From Typhlomys cinereus (Eukaryota > Chordata > Mammalia > Rodentia > Platacanthomyidae): a stretch of 64,000 nucleotides of DNA. The stretch lies in contig JALPQD010000089.1 in NCBI GenBank assembly GCA_023101885.1, positions 171,087 through 235,086 of the forward strand, written 5' to 3'. A program made the position numbers and the translations under genes. The notes under the pieces were generated by a model. It was not told the origin of the DNA, searched no databases, and worked only from the letters and a program-made list of their open reading frames with translations. Of this stretch, positions 11,066 through 22,211 are shown one piece after another. Position 1 is the first letter of the stretch, and each line of letters opens with the position of its first letter.

Positions 11066-12185
11066 CATCTGTAGACTCAGATCACCCAAAAAGCACTTTT
11101 CTTTTTGCTTCCTTTTTTTTAATCCACTGGTGCTATTCTCTCGTATAAACTGGAAGGAATGGCTAGCCCCACCCTTCCTCCTGCTCCTCAGGGGAAACTT
11201 TTCCGAAGTTTTAGCAGTAAGAAGTTAGCTGTGGGAATCCTTGTTGGTGGTTGATCTCTGCTTCAGGAAAGGTCTTGCAACGTGGCCCCCCGGACGGCTC
11301 TCCGCACGTGCCCCCCCCCATTGCAACTCACGTGCCAGGGTGCAGGTTGCCGTCATCCCCGCCCCGTGGGGTTTTCCATGGATGCCCTACTAGGATTTGA
11401 TTTTGCAGTCCTGTCTCTCTTCCTATTGTGAGAGGCTTTGATGCTGACAGTATGAGGGGCTCAAACTGCAGCTGTGATTATGTCTAATCAGAAAATCCGT
11501 GGCGCTTCCTCCCCCCATCCTCCTGGTGTGACGCCCCACGGTTAGCCTTCCGGGGGCCGCACTTGAACAGTGGCCCAACCCTGCCTTCCAGGGGCCTCGT
11601 GAGGTCCAGGCTTGGTCTGAGCAGTGCCATGCTCGAGGTGTCCCACAAAGCCCATGCAGCCCCGGCGTGACACGGTGAGGGGTCTTACGAGGTCGGTCCT
11701 AGAAACTGGCCTTGGGTCGCTGGAGATCTCAGAAGAGAGTTCTCGCGGGGTTTCTTGGTAGTTCCTGCCACAGGCTGTTATACAAACCCCCGGCTCTCAC
11801 CTACCCCCTTCCCCCCCTGCCCGCACAGTGATGGAGAGTCTGCCCCAGGCCATTTGGCCTGAAGACCTTCAGCTAGGATCTAAATGAACCTTTTCTCTCC
11901 ACAAGGTTGTCTCACTCAGGTAATTCGTTATAGTCTTCAAATCTGAGCCCGAGAAGTGTCTTTGCACAACACAGTGTTGGCATCACTTCCTCGAGTCTGT
12001 CCGCAGCGAGCTCAGCTTTGGCAGTGACTCCTCCGTGGCCTATGTGGAGATTCTCCACGGAGGCCCCATGCATTCAGGGCACAGAACGAAGTAAGCCTGC
12101 GAGACATCGCACTTCCTTGTGCGTCTCTTTCGGTGCTTTGCACCTTTCTGGGGATTTATTCTGATAAAGTCGGAGTTTATGTAAA
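11066..12185. other. Unique sequence, nothing recognised
   Basis: Mixed composition with several C-runs around 11,310, 11,510 and 11,810. No exon, repeat or regulatory element could be supported. Confidence 0.4.
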
Positions 12186-12189
12186 TGAA

Positions 12190-12765
12190 GATCTGGCCTC
12201 CCCTCCCTGGGCTTCTGGTGCTTGTGAATCAATAACTCTTGATGTCTAATCATTTGCATTTCCTTTTCCTTTTCCCGGACACTATTTTTAGAAGTCTATT
12301 AAATTACTAATCTTTTCAAAGAGTGACTTATTGTTGTGACCATCTTTCTGGTTTTTTTATTGTGTTGGATATAGTTCTGAGTTCTTATTTTTTATGCTCA
12401 CTTCAGGTTAACTTCGCCATCTTATGAGACCCTGAACTATTTATTTATAAGTTTTTATCTTACATATGCACATGGAGAGCTGTAAATTCTCCTCGGAATG
12501 TCCATTATCTGCATGCCAGTGGGTTTTGTTATGGGAATCAAGAGACCACCTCACTCCCTCTGTGACTTTTTCTTCAATTCATGGGTTATTGGGCAATGTG
12601 CTGCTCAATTTTAAAATATTTCAGGTTAAGCTTCTCATTGCTATTTACTTATAATTTAAGATCTTATGACTGGGCATATATTCTATCACATTTTATCCTT
12701 TTTCTATGCACTAATGCTCTCTTTACAAAAATGGTTGTCTTGGTTTCTTCTCCTGACGGCGTAAT
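12190..12765 (-). mobile_element. LINE-1 ORF2 fragment, antisense
   Basis: AT-rich segment whose plus strand reads as the complement of L1 ORF2. The clearest part is around 12,570-12,640 (CAATTCATGGGTTATTGGGC, GTGCTGCTCAATTTT and AATATTTCAGG). No frame longer than about 60 codons survives. Confidence 0.65.
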
Positions 12766-12779
12766 ATAATGCTATAATA

Positions 12780-13060
12780 CAGAGTGCTAAAATACCTCCG
12801 ACAGTCAGAATTTAAGGGAGAAAGGATTTATTTTGGCCCTAGTTTCCAGGTACAGTCCACCATAAGGGACAGTGAGAGAAAGAAGTTGTTGGTCACTTCA
12901 CATCTACAGTCGAGAAGCAAAGAGCTTGGATGCTTCTACTCAGCTCACCTTCTCATCAAAGACAGTCCAGGATCCTTGGCCAGGCTCCTCCTCACCGCAA
13001 GTAATGTAATCAAGATGCACGGCAACCCCCAGACCCCTTCTCCTAGGCGACTCTAGATCG
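12780..13060 (-). mobile_element. MaLR/ERVL-type LTR fragment, antisense
   Basis: Contains AAGGGAGAAAGGATTTATTT (the complement of an LTR polyadenylation region), a CAGTCCACCAT segment and ACTCAGCTCACCTTCTC. This is the same order as the antisense LTRs at 36,545 and 60,790. Truncated on the right, next to the 32-bp array. Confidence 0.6.
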
Positions 13061-13147
13061 CACATGGCAATGGAGATGCACCATCACGTCCAGATGCATC
13101 TATTGTGAAGATTCCCTGCAGATCTGAAAAGACGCATGCCCTGTGGT

Positions 13148-14154
13148 TTGGGCTGTGGAGTCCTCCAGACACCACTGCAGCTGCACAGTCCTCTAGATAC
13201 CCAGTACTGCGGCTGCAGAGTCCTCCAGACACCCAGTATTGCGGCTGCACAGTCCTCCAGACACCAGCACTACAGTTGCACAGTCCTCCAGACACCAGCA
13301 CTCAGGCTGCACAGTCCTCCAGACACCCAGCATGGAGGCTGCACAGTCCTCCAGACACCCAGCACGGAGGCTGCATAGTCCTCCAGACACCCAGCACTAA
13401 GGCTGCAGAGTCCTCCAGACACCCAGCACGGAGGCTGCACAGTCCTCCAGAACACCCAGCACTGTGGCTGCACAGTCCTCCAGACACCAGCACTGTGGCT
13501 GCAGAGTCCTCCAGATACCCAGCACTCAGGCTGCACAGTCCCTCCAGATACCCAACACTCAGGCTGCACAGTCCTACAGACACCCAGTTAACTGCAGCTG
13601 CACAGTCTCCAGACACCCCAGCTACTGCCGGCTGCAGAGTCCTCCAGGACACCACTGCGGCTGCAGAGTCCTCCAGACACCCAGCACTGAGGCTGCCACA
13701 GTCTTCCAGGACACCCAGCACTAGGTTGCACAGTCCTCCAGACACCCAGCACCTGCAGCTGCACAGTCCTCCAGACACCCAGCACTCAGACTGCACACAG
13801 TCCTCCAGACACCAAGCACTCAGGCTGCACCAGTCCTCCAGACACACAGCACTCAAACTGCACAGTACTCCAGACACCCAGCACTGCAGCTGAAGCGTCC
13901 TCCAGACCACCCCAGCACTGCGGCTGCCAGCGTCCTCCAGACACCCAGCACTGAGGCTGCCACGTCCCTCCAGACACCCAGCACTCAGACTGCACAGTCC
14001 TCCAGACCACCCCAAGCACTAAGGCTGCCAGAGTCCTCCCAGACACCCCAGCCACTCCGGCTGCACAGTCCTCCAGACACCCAGCACTCAGGCTGCACAG
14101 TCCTCCAGACACCCAGCACTGCAGCTGCACAGTCCTACAGACACCCAGTACCTG
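13148..14154. repeat. 32-bp minisatellite, about 31 copies
   Basis: Tandem units with core AGTCCTCCAGACACCCAG followed by CACT and a variable GAGGCTGCAC or GCGGCTGCAC. Many copies differ by single inserted or deleted bases (ACACCAGC, CCACCCCAGC, CCTCCAGGACACC), which breaks phase often. Open frames of up to 262 codons through it are artefacts. Confidence 0.95.
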
Positions 14155-14977
14155 ATTCTGGTCACAGTTTTCCCAGTGTTCCAGAAACACAGATTTTTGA
14201 CCCGACTGGTCTACGCACCACCCAATACACTCATGAGGATCCTGAACATCCCCCTCCCTTCTGTCCCTTGAGAGCCTGTGCTGTTAGGTGGTTGTCGATG
14301 AGAGAGAGCACAGAGTCTCCCTTAAACCTCACCATGTGATTGCCATGTCTCCTCCTGTGTGGTTGACCCGTGTCCCTGCTCGGTGGTGACCCGTGTCTCC
14401 TGCTCAGTAGGTGACCTGTGTCCTCTGCTCAGGGAAAAGGTTATTACTGTAAGTTGGCGAGGCAAACATGTGAGGCGAGCTTGAAAAGACTGCAGACAGT
14501 GGTGGCTGCTGCGGAAGAGGTTAGCGCCATTAGTGAACCAGCACCTACTACTCGTTTTGGACAATAGAAGAGGCTGCATCCATTAGAATTCTTTTGGAAG
14601 GAAAGAGCTGAAGGTCACAGTTTCAAAGGAAAGGTCTGTTTTAGAGAGATTACACCCAGCTTGCACAGAGAAGCTGCAGCCAGCTGTGACGTGAGGTGGC
14701 CAGTCTCCAACCCAGGTTATAGCACAATTTGACGATGTACGCATGGTTTCCCGTTTTAGAGCATTAACGATGCAAGAAAAGGGGGATGTTGCAGCCTTCT
14801 CCATGACTCAGAGACGGGTGGGTGGAGCCAGGCAGCTAGTCTGTATGGGAATTGCGAAATCCAGAGAAGAGGGCCAGGAGGACATTTTTGGGATGGAGTT
14901 TGAAGACCCGTCTGAATTTACTGTTGAGACTTGAGAAGTTTAGAGCTGCCAGATCCAATAAGGACAGGTGTCAAGGA
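14155..14977. other. Unique sequence, nothing recognised
   Basis: Includes short internal near-repeats around 14,340-14,430 (GTGACC(T/C)GTGTC, three times). No gene or known mobile element could be supported. Confidence 0.4.
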
Positions 14978-15045
14978 GAGCTGCGCGCACACAGGAGAGC
15001 TGCGCGCCGCAGGAGATGCTGCGCGCCGCAGGAGAGCTGTGTACC
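14978..15045. repeat. 20-bp short tandem repeat, about 3.5 copies
   Basis: Units of AGGAGAGCTGCGCGC(A/C) with CACAC or CGC spacers. Very CpG-rich and local. Confidence 0.75.
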
Positions 15046-15214
15046 GCATGAGGAGCCACCCGAGACACGGCGTGTGCTGAGGAAGCGGGCACTGGAGGGG
15101 AGGAAACAAAACTCTTTGGAGCTGAGATTATTTTTGCAGGAGACCTCGTGCTGGATTAGGGATTTGAGGATCTGGAGTTTATCCTGTGTTGCAGTGGCCT
15201 GCATGGTTTGCTGA

Positions 15215-15330
15215 TAAATGGCCATCAAACGGCCTTAAGGGAACAAGGGTTTATTTTCTCTTAGGATTCCTGGTGCAGCTCAGTCCAGCCACGGGAGAGC
15301 ACGCGCCCCACACCTTCCTCACCTGTAGAC
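15215..15330 (-). mobile_element. LTR 3'-end fragment, antisense
   Basis: GGCCTTAAGGGAACAAGGG followed by TTTATTTTCTC and a CAGCTCAGTCCAGCC stretch matches the complement of the MaLR-type 3' end seen at 12,800. Short and decayed. Confidence 0.4.
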
Positions 15331-16040
15331 TCTCCAAGATGTTTCCCCCTGCTCAGCCTTCGGTGGCCGGTCGACACCTGACTCTGGCTAGCCACACACC
15401 TGCGAGCTGGCTGAGGCCAGGGGTCCCATCTGCCCCGGCCTGGCCGTCTCCTTCGGCGACAAGCCAGAGCTGATGGCTGCAGATCTACAGAGCGCTCTGG
15501 GTCCCCTCCTGGCCAAACGCCCCTCCTTGGTCATCACTCTCTCCAGCACTGGGCAAGCAGGGCCCTCAGGTGCTTTTCCATTACAGAGACTGCCCCAGAA
15601 TCCCAGTTAAACAGACCGCAGCTGTGCTGGCGATGGCAGGACCGAGCCAAGCGTCTGGCGTGGGAACATTCCAGACTGGCTGGTCTCAGAGGGGGAGCTT
15701 ACAGCAACTGTCCCTGCGCTGGTGCAACCGAGAGTCGCACGCCAGCGGTGTCCTGCATGCTGCCGATGGCCAAGGAGGGACCTGCGACCCGCCTGCTCCA
15801 GGGAAGGACCCAGCTGGTGGGTCCTCAGCCACTGCATGAGGCCAAAGGAAAGGGGATTGATTCCACCCAGCGAGACTCCAAAGGCACAGAAAGGACAAAG
15901 CTGCCCGGCTGCTCACTGCCCAGTTTTGCAGCGTGTCCTGAACTCAGAGCTGCCTTTGCTTTTCCTAGATGAACGCCTGACCCCTGGCCACCCCCCCTTG
16001 TCAGCCTCCCAACCGGGCCCCTAAGACCTGGCTCTCGAGT
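15331..16040. other. Unique GC-rich sequence, nothing recognised
   Basis: Several mutually overlapping short frames on both strands. No supported feature. Confidence 0.4.
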
Positions 16041-16050
16041 CTTGCTCCTG

Positions 16051-16160
16051 GTTGGTGTGGACCCTGAGCCGTGGGGCCAGGCTCCGGTTGGTGTGGACCC
16101 TGAGCCGTGGGGCCAGGCTCCGGGTTGGTGTGGACCCTGAGCTGTGGGGCCAGGTCCGCC
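16051..16160. repeat. 36/37-bp minisatellite, about 3 copies
   Basis: GTTGGTGTGGACCCTGAG starts at 16,051, 16,087 and 16,124, each followed by CCGTGGGGCCAGG or close to it. Confidence 0.9.
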
Positions 16161-16262
16161 TGGGATGGACCACGCTGGACAGGGAGCAGTGGGGGAAGCA
16201 CAGCCTGCTGGAGCCGCAGGGCGGAGTCTCTCCCACCAAGCTTCAGCCCCTCCTTCTCTGAA

Positions 16263-16370
16263 CTCTTGAAACAGGGTCCGCCTATGTCGCTCAGGCTGGT
16301 CCTGAGCATCCGTCTTCTTCTTCATCCCTCGGGTAGCTGGAATCACAGGTCTGCGTCACCAGGCTGACTA
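16263..16370 (-). mobile_element. B1 (7SL-derived) SINE, antisense
   Basis: Reads as the complement of a B1/Alu-type monomer: AAACAGGGTC, TATGTCGCTCAGGCTGG, CCTCGGGTAGCTGGAATCAC and AGGTCTGCGTCACCAGGCTG. About 105 bp and lightly decayed. Confidence 0.8.
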
Positions 16371-16404
16371 GAGTGTCAAGCCTTAGCCTGGGCTGGGGCT
16401 GGGA

Positions 16405-16620
16405 CCTTATGGGTGTTTGTGGGTGTAGATGCCTAAGGAACCCACCAAATGAACACACCCTGAATTTAGGGTGGGCTCTCAACCTAATGACTGGCATCCT
16501 TGGGGGAGTCATCTATAGAGGCACTCAGAGAAGGGAGTATAAACAAAGGAGGAGGCTGAGCAGACCGTCGGTCACCACGCCGGGGGCTGCATCTGAAGGG
16601 GGCAGCAGAGACCCTCCTGA
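16405..16620 (+). mobile_element. Possible MLT1-like MaLR LTR fragment
   Basis: AGGGTGGGCTCTCAACCTAA, ATGACTGGCATCCTTGGG and a GAGGCAC...GGAGGCTGAG region follow the order of old mammal-wide MLT1 LTRs. The match is by eye and weak. Confidence 0.35.
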
Positions 16621-16639
16621 GGCTGGTCTGATCTGAGGC

Positions 16640-17097
16640 TTCCAGACAGGAGGGTTAAGTCTCCATCAGTGGTCACAGCACCAGGAAGCAGGCGGGCTGT
16701 CCACCAGCATTTCTCACGTTTTGTGAGGGCATCTGCTGGCATGCCACAGTCAGGACCAGAACTGAAGGGAACCACTGAAGTGGGATGGGGAGACAGCGGC
16801 GTGGCCCTGCGGAGCGACATGGTCTCATGCTCTTTCGCCAGGCTCCTGACCGGTGCTGCAGGAGGAATTTGGAGGTTCTGCCCGCTTCGTTCCATCACCT
16901 GTCAAAACTTCCCACAGGAGAAGGAGGGGAACAGGGAAAGTCTCTTTACCATTGCGCAAAGCGCTCGGATCACTTGGAGCCTGAGGATTGCCCCAGGCCG
17001 AAGCACGGCGGGCGGGGACCGCAGACAGCCTGGTGGGAGCAACCAAGACGGCGGAGGGGCAAGAGCCCAGCCCTCCAGGGGACCCGGGCACGGCCCA
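16640..17097. other. Unique GC-rich sequence before the satellite
   Basis: No exon or repeat recognised. A plus-strand frame opening here continues into the CCACA satellite only because the satellite lacks stops. Confidence 0.4.
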
Positions 17098-18083
17098 CCC
17101 CACACCACACACCACCACCACACCACACCACGCACACCAACACCACACACCACAACCACCACACCACACGCCACACCACACCACACACCCACACACCACA
17201 CCACACACACCACAGCCACACCACACCACACACCACACACCACACGCCACACCACACCACACACCCACACCACACGCCACACCACACCACACCACCACCA
17301 CACACCACACACCACACCACACACCACACACCACACCCACACACCACACACACACCCACACCACACCGCACCACCACACCACACACCAACCACCCACCAC
17401 ACACCACACGCCACACCACCCCACCACACACCCACACCACACCACACGCCACACCACCACACACCACACGCCACACCACACACCACACGCCACACCACAC
17501 ACCACACACCACACCACACCACACACCACACCACACCACACACCACACACACACACCACCCCACACCCCACACCCACACCAACACCACACGCCACACCCA
17601 CACACACCACACACCCCACCACCCCACCACCACACACCACAGCCACACACCCACCACCACACCCCCACACCCACACCACACCAGACACCACACCATACAC
17701 CACAACCACACCACACACCACCCACACACACACACCACACCCCACACCCACACCACCACACCAACACCACACCAAAAACACCAACCACACCAACACCACA
17801 CACCACACCACACATCACACCACACACCACACCACACCACACCACACCACACCACACACCACACCACACACCACACCACACACCACACACCACACCACAC
17901 ACCACCCACACCACACCACACACCACACACCTCACCACACTCACACCACACTCCACACCACACCACACACCACACCACACACCACACCACACACCACACA
18001 CCTCACCACACCCACACACACACACCCACACCAGACACCACCCCACACACCACACACCACACCACACACCACACACCACCACC
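17098..18083. repeat. CCACA-type satellite, about 1 kb, ending at gap
   Basis: Built of CCACA pentamers mixed with CCACACA and CACACC. No internal unique sequence. It abuts the run of Ns directly, so its true length is unknown. His/Thr/Pro frames on the plus strand and Cys/Val/Trp frames on the minus strand are artefacts. The same motif reappears at 22,212-22,455. Confidence 0.95.
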
Positions 18084-18108
18084 NNNNNNNNNNNNNNNNN
18101 NNNNNNNN
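18084..18108. other. Assembly gap, 25 Ns
   Basis: Twenty-five consecutive undetermined bases. The left edge is pure satellite and the right edge is inside a SINE. The N count may be a placeholder rather than a measured distance. Confidence 1.
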
Positions 18109-18208
18109 TTTATAACCATGTGGGGCTTTCAGGGATTGAACTCAGGTCTCCAGGTTTGCAATCAGATGCCTTACCCATTGAGCTATCGCACTATTTCCCC
18201 ACCACCAC
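18109..18208 (-). mobile_element. tRNA-derived (B2/B4-like) SINE head, antisense
   Basis: Complement of the RNA polymerase III promoter end: GGGATTGAACTCAGGTC (B box) and TTACCCATTGAGCTATC (A box), closing with CCCCACCACC. The tail side is lost in the gap. Confidence 0.75.
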
Positions 18209-18234
18209 CTTTCTTTCCTGTCATAGATATAGGC

Positions 18235-18545
18235 GTCAATTTGACAACTAAAGGTTCGAGCTCTGGGCACATTTGTAAAGAATTAGTAGCTGAGTTAAGC
18301 CAAGCAAGCCTGCAGGAAATTGTCTAAATGATGGGGAAGGACCCAGTCCATGGTGGGTGGGACTAGTCCCTGGGCAGGTGAAAAATGGAGGGAGCTGGTT
18401 AGGGAAGTTGGCATCCTTTGGTGTGCTTGGCCGGACATGCTGGTCTGGCAAGCGAGGATTGTCCCTCTCTCAGTGTGGATGTGGTGTGGCCCCTGGTGTT
18501 AGTATGGATTTTCCTGCCAAACTGGATTAAAAACTGTAACAGGAC
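18235..18545 (+). mobile_element. MaLR/ERVL-type rodent LTR fragment
   Basis: Shares an ordered block with the copy at 23,250: GCAAGCCTGCAGGAAATTGT, GGGGAAGGACCCAGTCCA, TGGTGGGTGGGACTAG and GGCAGGTG. The 5' end carries GTCAATTTGACAA, a motif common to this LTR group. Confidence 0.55.
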
Positions 18546-18859
18546 AATTGTAAGAAAGAATCCAACCTGTTATTGGGTCGTGAATTTATGAGCCACATAC
18601 AAAGTGACTGCTATGTTGTTCACTCTGACATTAGTAATCACATTGTTTCCTCTTCTGTGGACCTCCCCCAATCCAGTTGTCTAAATCTCCTTTCAGATTA
18701 TTCAGAACAACAGAGTGCTTGGGGGGATAGGTGTGTGTGTGTGTGTGGGGGGGGTCAGCTGAGTCCCCTCTTGGAAGGAGACTATGCTGGAGCATTGGTG
18801 CATTTGGAAGGAGAGCACTCTGGAGAGAGCTGTGTGTTTTGAAGACTTTGGTTTTCGTG
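18546..18859. other. Unique sequence with a short GT run
   Basis: Non-repetitive apart from a short GTGTGT/G-run at 18,730-18,752. No feature recognised. Confidence 0.4.
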
Positions 18860-18864
18860 CAGTG

Positions 18865-19015
18865 CTCACACAGCCCCGCAGAGTAGTCACTATCTTCATC
18901 ACCACCCCCCACACCTGGTGAGGAGTTAACTCTCCGAGAGGTTGTATGGGTGCCAGGAGTCACACAGCAGCTACGTGGAGGAGTCTAGAGCTTGCTGTGG
19001 TTCAAACGTGGGCCC
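18865..19015 (+). mobile_element. MIR (mammal-wide) SINE
   Basis: Matches the MIR core order: CAGAGTAGTCACTATC, a TCTCCGAGAGGTTGT segment, CAGGAGTCACACAGCAGCTA and GTTCAAACGTGGG. The level of decay fits this ancient family. Confidence 0.7.
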
Positions 19016-19019
19016 CACA

Positions 19020-19337
19020 ATCCATGTGGGGAGCACAGAAACATCATCCTTGGCTGTATTTGAAAGTGTTGACTTTGGGAGATGATTAGGGTTAGATGAG
19101 TTCCTGAGGGTAGACCCCCCACCCCCCACCAGTGATGGCACTTAGAGGCTTTGTTGGAAGAGGAAGAGCTAGCGTGTTTGCTCTCTTATACGGCGTGCTC
19201 TTGTTGTACTGTGATGTAACGTGAGACACGATCAGACTTGCAGTCTCCACACGGTTAGCCACACAGTCCTTTATTCTTTATAAATTATTCAACCTCTGGA
19301 ATTTTATTGGCATAATAGAAACTGGGCTGAGACAGGA
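19020..19337 (+). mobile_element. MST/MLT1-like MaLR LTR
   Basis: Near the 5' side it carries TTTGGGAGATGATTAGG. Near the 3' end it has CTTTATAAATTATTCAACCT, TCTGGAATTTTATTG and AGAAACTGGGCTGAGACAG. This is the standard MaLR 3' order. Confidence 0.65.
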
Positions 19338-19725
19338 CTTGATCCCAGGCACGTGAGCCCCCCCCCCCACCATCACCACAATATGACTTTGGGATTCTGT
19401 GTAAGTGGAAGTATGGTCTATTCTGGTGAACCTTCATTTGGTAGCTTGTTTCTTTCTGTCTGCCACGGGGGACCGTATAACACTTTGTCCTGTTTGTTGA
19501 ATGAATAAATGATGTCTTTGGGGAGACAGGGGTGAGAGTCGCTGGGTTTGTTCACACATCTCTGGGCAGCCACATAGCTCCTCTAGCTGCAGCCTTGGGG
19601 TCCGTAAGAGGGGCCGAGATACCTGGTCCTAGGGTCTGCGTGCAGGTGGGCGGATCAGCAGCTCACAGATATGCAGGAGGCTCAGGCAGTCAGTGGACAG
19701 ACACAGCCGTTTGTTAAGTACTTTC
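19338..19725. other. Unique sequence, nothing firm
   Basis: A TTTGTTGAATGAATAAATGA stretch at 19,492 resembles an L2/MIR tail, but the body is not recognisable. Confidence 0.35.
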
Positions 19726-19727
19726 CT

Positions 19728-20062
19728 GCCCCCCTCCTTCCATATCTCCTTCTCTCCCTATATCACTTCTATTGTCTCTTCCCCCCTCTTTCTCCCTTCC
19801 TTTCCCTTCTTCTCTCCATCCATTTCTTCCTTCTCTCTCTTTTCCTCTCTTCCTCTTCTCCCCTTCTCCTGAACTCTATCCCTCCATCTTTCCCATCCCT
19901 CCTTCCCTCTCTCTTTCCACTCCTTCCCTCCTTCCTTCCCTCCCTTCTTTCCTCTCTCCCTCTTTTCCTCCTTCTTTCCCTCCCTCTTTCTCTTCCTTTG
20001 ACGCTTTCATTTGTGCATTCAAAGCTCCCTCCCTCCTTCTCCCCTTCCTTCCTGTCTTCTAA
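19728..20062. repeat. Polypyrimidine tract, about 330 bp
   Basis: Nearly pure C/T on the plus strand (TTCC, TCCC, TCTC), with few purine interruptions. Open frames of about 100-140 codons (Ser/Pro/Phe/Leu or Arg/Glu/Gly/Lys) are composition artefacts. Confidence 0.9.
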
Positions 20063-20545
20063 GCAAAACATGGCACAATTAATTTAGAAAAGTGAAAGAA
20101 AGGTCTTACTGTTGAGGAAAGATGTATCGCGGCTCACGCGTTCTACTATGATAAAACATTTATATTACATGTCACTGAAGTTGATTTGCTCTTCTCTTGC
20201 CTGGTTCTATTACTGGGCAGATATGTAACATCTCATTTTCTTGCCTTCGTTTTTCCTGTTCTCTCTTCCAAAAGCCATTTCCTGTGGCAGGGAAGAAACT
20301 GTTTTTCTGCAGATGATAACGGCAATCATGGATGGTGTTTATTTGGTGCTCGATGTCTATGGTTCACCTCTGTTGACTCAGAACATTCTAGGCACGGTCC
20401 TGGCAGATTAAGTATTGTCCTTGAACCCCACTTAAACAGGCTGGGAGACTGTGACGTACCACTTATCACTGGCTCACAGCTGTCTATTCTGACTCCCAAA
20501 CCCTTCCTTTGGCTGCTTCAACTGTGCAGCTTCCAAATACAGACC
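20063..20545. other. Unique sequence, nothing recognised
   Basis: A 139-codon plus-strand frame (20,186-20,605) continues into the following SINE and has no recognisable domain. Treated as chance. Confidence 0.4.
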
Positions 20546-20546
20546 A

Positions 20547-20805
20547 GGGGCCAGCGAGATGGCTCAGCTGATAGAGAAGCTTGCTGTGCAAACCTGGAGA
20601 CCTGAGTTCCATCCCCAGAACTCCTACCACGTGGTGGTAGGAGAGAACGAATTTCACAGAGCTGTACACACACACACACATACACATACACACACACATA
20701 CACACACACACACCAAATAGAAACCTAGAACCAACTATACAAAGTTGTTCTCTGATCTCCACATGCATGTTGTGGCATATGCATGCACACGATCACATAC
20801 ACTCT
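20547..20805 (+). mobile_element. tRNA-derived rodent SINE with internal CA expansion
   Basis: Head GGCCAGCGAGATGGCTCAG, B-box ACCTGAGTTCCATCCCC, then CACGTGGTGGTAGGAGAGAA. The body then holds an expanded CA/TACACA tract (20,668-20,713) before resuming at AAAGTTGTTCTCTGATCTCC. The internal microsatellite growth splits the element. Confidence 0.8.
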
Positions 20806-21330
20806 CACATCAAATGGAAACCAGATACCTCATAGCTTCTTCCTGGGGGCCTTTTCAATGGGCAGTAAAGAGAATCACCAAGAACTCTGGATTTCTGAGG
20901 TTTAACTTTTTTGGTGGTAGGTTGGAGGCATAGTGGGTGCTGTACCTGTTGAGCATGCAGGGGACCCTGGTTCTCACTGGGTGAAACTGCAGTTTCCCTA
21001 GGCTGCAGTAGCAGGATCCAGAAACGCCATTTCCAGAAGTCTTCCAATTTTGGCAATGTGGAATTGGCACCAGCTTGGCAGCCGTGGATAAATAAGGCCC
21101 CAGAGGAGCCGGGAACGGCAGCCCAGGGAACAGGTGTTTCGTCATCTCAGGAACACAACATCCATCAACTTCAGCATCTTTCCTGCATGTCTCGTGATAC
21201 TTCCTAGTCACAGTTGGCATGAAACCCGAGTTCAGAGCCCACATCACACACAGGAGAGACTCCTGTGGCATGGCATGCTCTGAGAGCATGCACCACCCCC
21301 ACACGCATGCAGGATGGGGTGGATAGATGC
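20806..21330. other. Unique sequence, nothing recognised
   Basis: No repeat, exon or regulatory feature could be supported. Confidence 0.4.
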
Positions 21331-21334
21331 ATGC

Positions 21335-21665
21335 AAAGGAATATTCACACACACACGCACACAGATCCACACATAAAACGAATTGATGCAGAGACACACA
21401 TGCACATATCCACACACATGCATACAAACAGAAAGATACATGCACACACACACACACACATACACACACACACACACACACCACACACACATATGGATAC
21501 ATACAGACCTACACAGTCACAGTAAGATGTACAGAAGCATGCAACTCTGAGTGTTCAGAGACACGGGCATAAACACAAAGACACGTGGGCACAAACAAGT
21601 GCACGCACACATGCACACACACATACACACACACACACACACCACACACCCCACACACATACACA
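21335..21665. repeat. CA-rich simple repeats
   Basis: Two CA-rich tracts (about 21,345-21,490 and 21,600-21,665) separated by about 100 bp of less regular sequence. The second passes into CCACACACC motifs just before a short duplicated segment. Confidence 0.85.
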
Positions 21666-21670
21666 ACCAT

Positions 21671-21746
21671 ACCACAGCCCATTTGTTCTGTTGGCTTTCT
21701 CTAACGTCTCACAGCGTCCACAGCTCTTACCTTCAGGGCCTGGTGC
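21671..21746 (+). repeat. Short duplicated segment, copy 1
   Basis: From CCACAGCCCATTTGTTCTGT to TTCAGGGCCTGGTGC, closely matching 22,453-22,522 in the same orientation. Both copies begin immediately after CCACA/CA-type repeats. Confidence 0.8.
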
Positions 21747-22007
21747 GAATAAAATAAGAAGAATAAAAGTATTAGTGATTTTGTTCTTCTCTCCTTGGCC
21801 TGGTCCAGCATATTGGCATGGAGGCATTGGCTTGGTTGGACACAGAGAGCCATGGAAGGGAGTCCTATTTGCTCGGTAGATGGATGTCAGGCTCTGTAGT
21901 GTAATGTATGGGGTCCTTCCTGACATGACCCTGGCCAACTCCCTCAGACACAGCCCCTCAGGCCCTGGTGCATCCAGCTCCAGTCTCAGTAAGTTTTGTT
22001 AAGTTGA

Positions 22008-22057
22008 TTAATTGATGGATGGATAGATAGATAGGTAGATAGATAGATAGATTGATT

Positions 22058-22092
<35 letters not shown>
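22008..22092. repeat. GATA/GATT then TG microsatellites
   Basis: A short run of GATGGATAGATA-type tetramers passes into GATT and then into about 17 TG dinucleotides. Confidence 0.9.
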
Positions 22093-22093
<1 letters not shown>

Positions 22094-22211
22094 GTGTGTG
22101 CTGGTGGGTGGTGTTTCTTTGTGAGGTCAGAACACACCATCCACCTTGCTTGTATCTAGGTCTCTTCTTCGCTGCCTACGCCAGGTTAGCTGATCCCTGA
22201 GCTTCAGGAGC

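Noticed and set aside
13105..14015. 262- and 237-codon frames on opposite strands
   Set aside because: Both lie in the 32-bp minisatellite and overlap each other.
16669..18327. 552-codon plus-strand frame
   Set aside because: Translation of the CCACA satellite, and it crosses the N gap.
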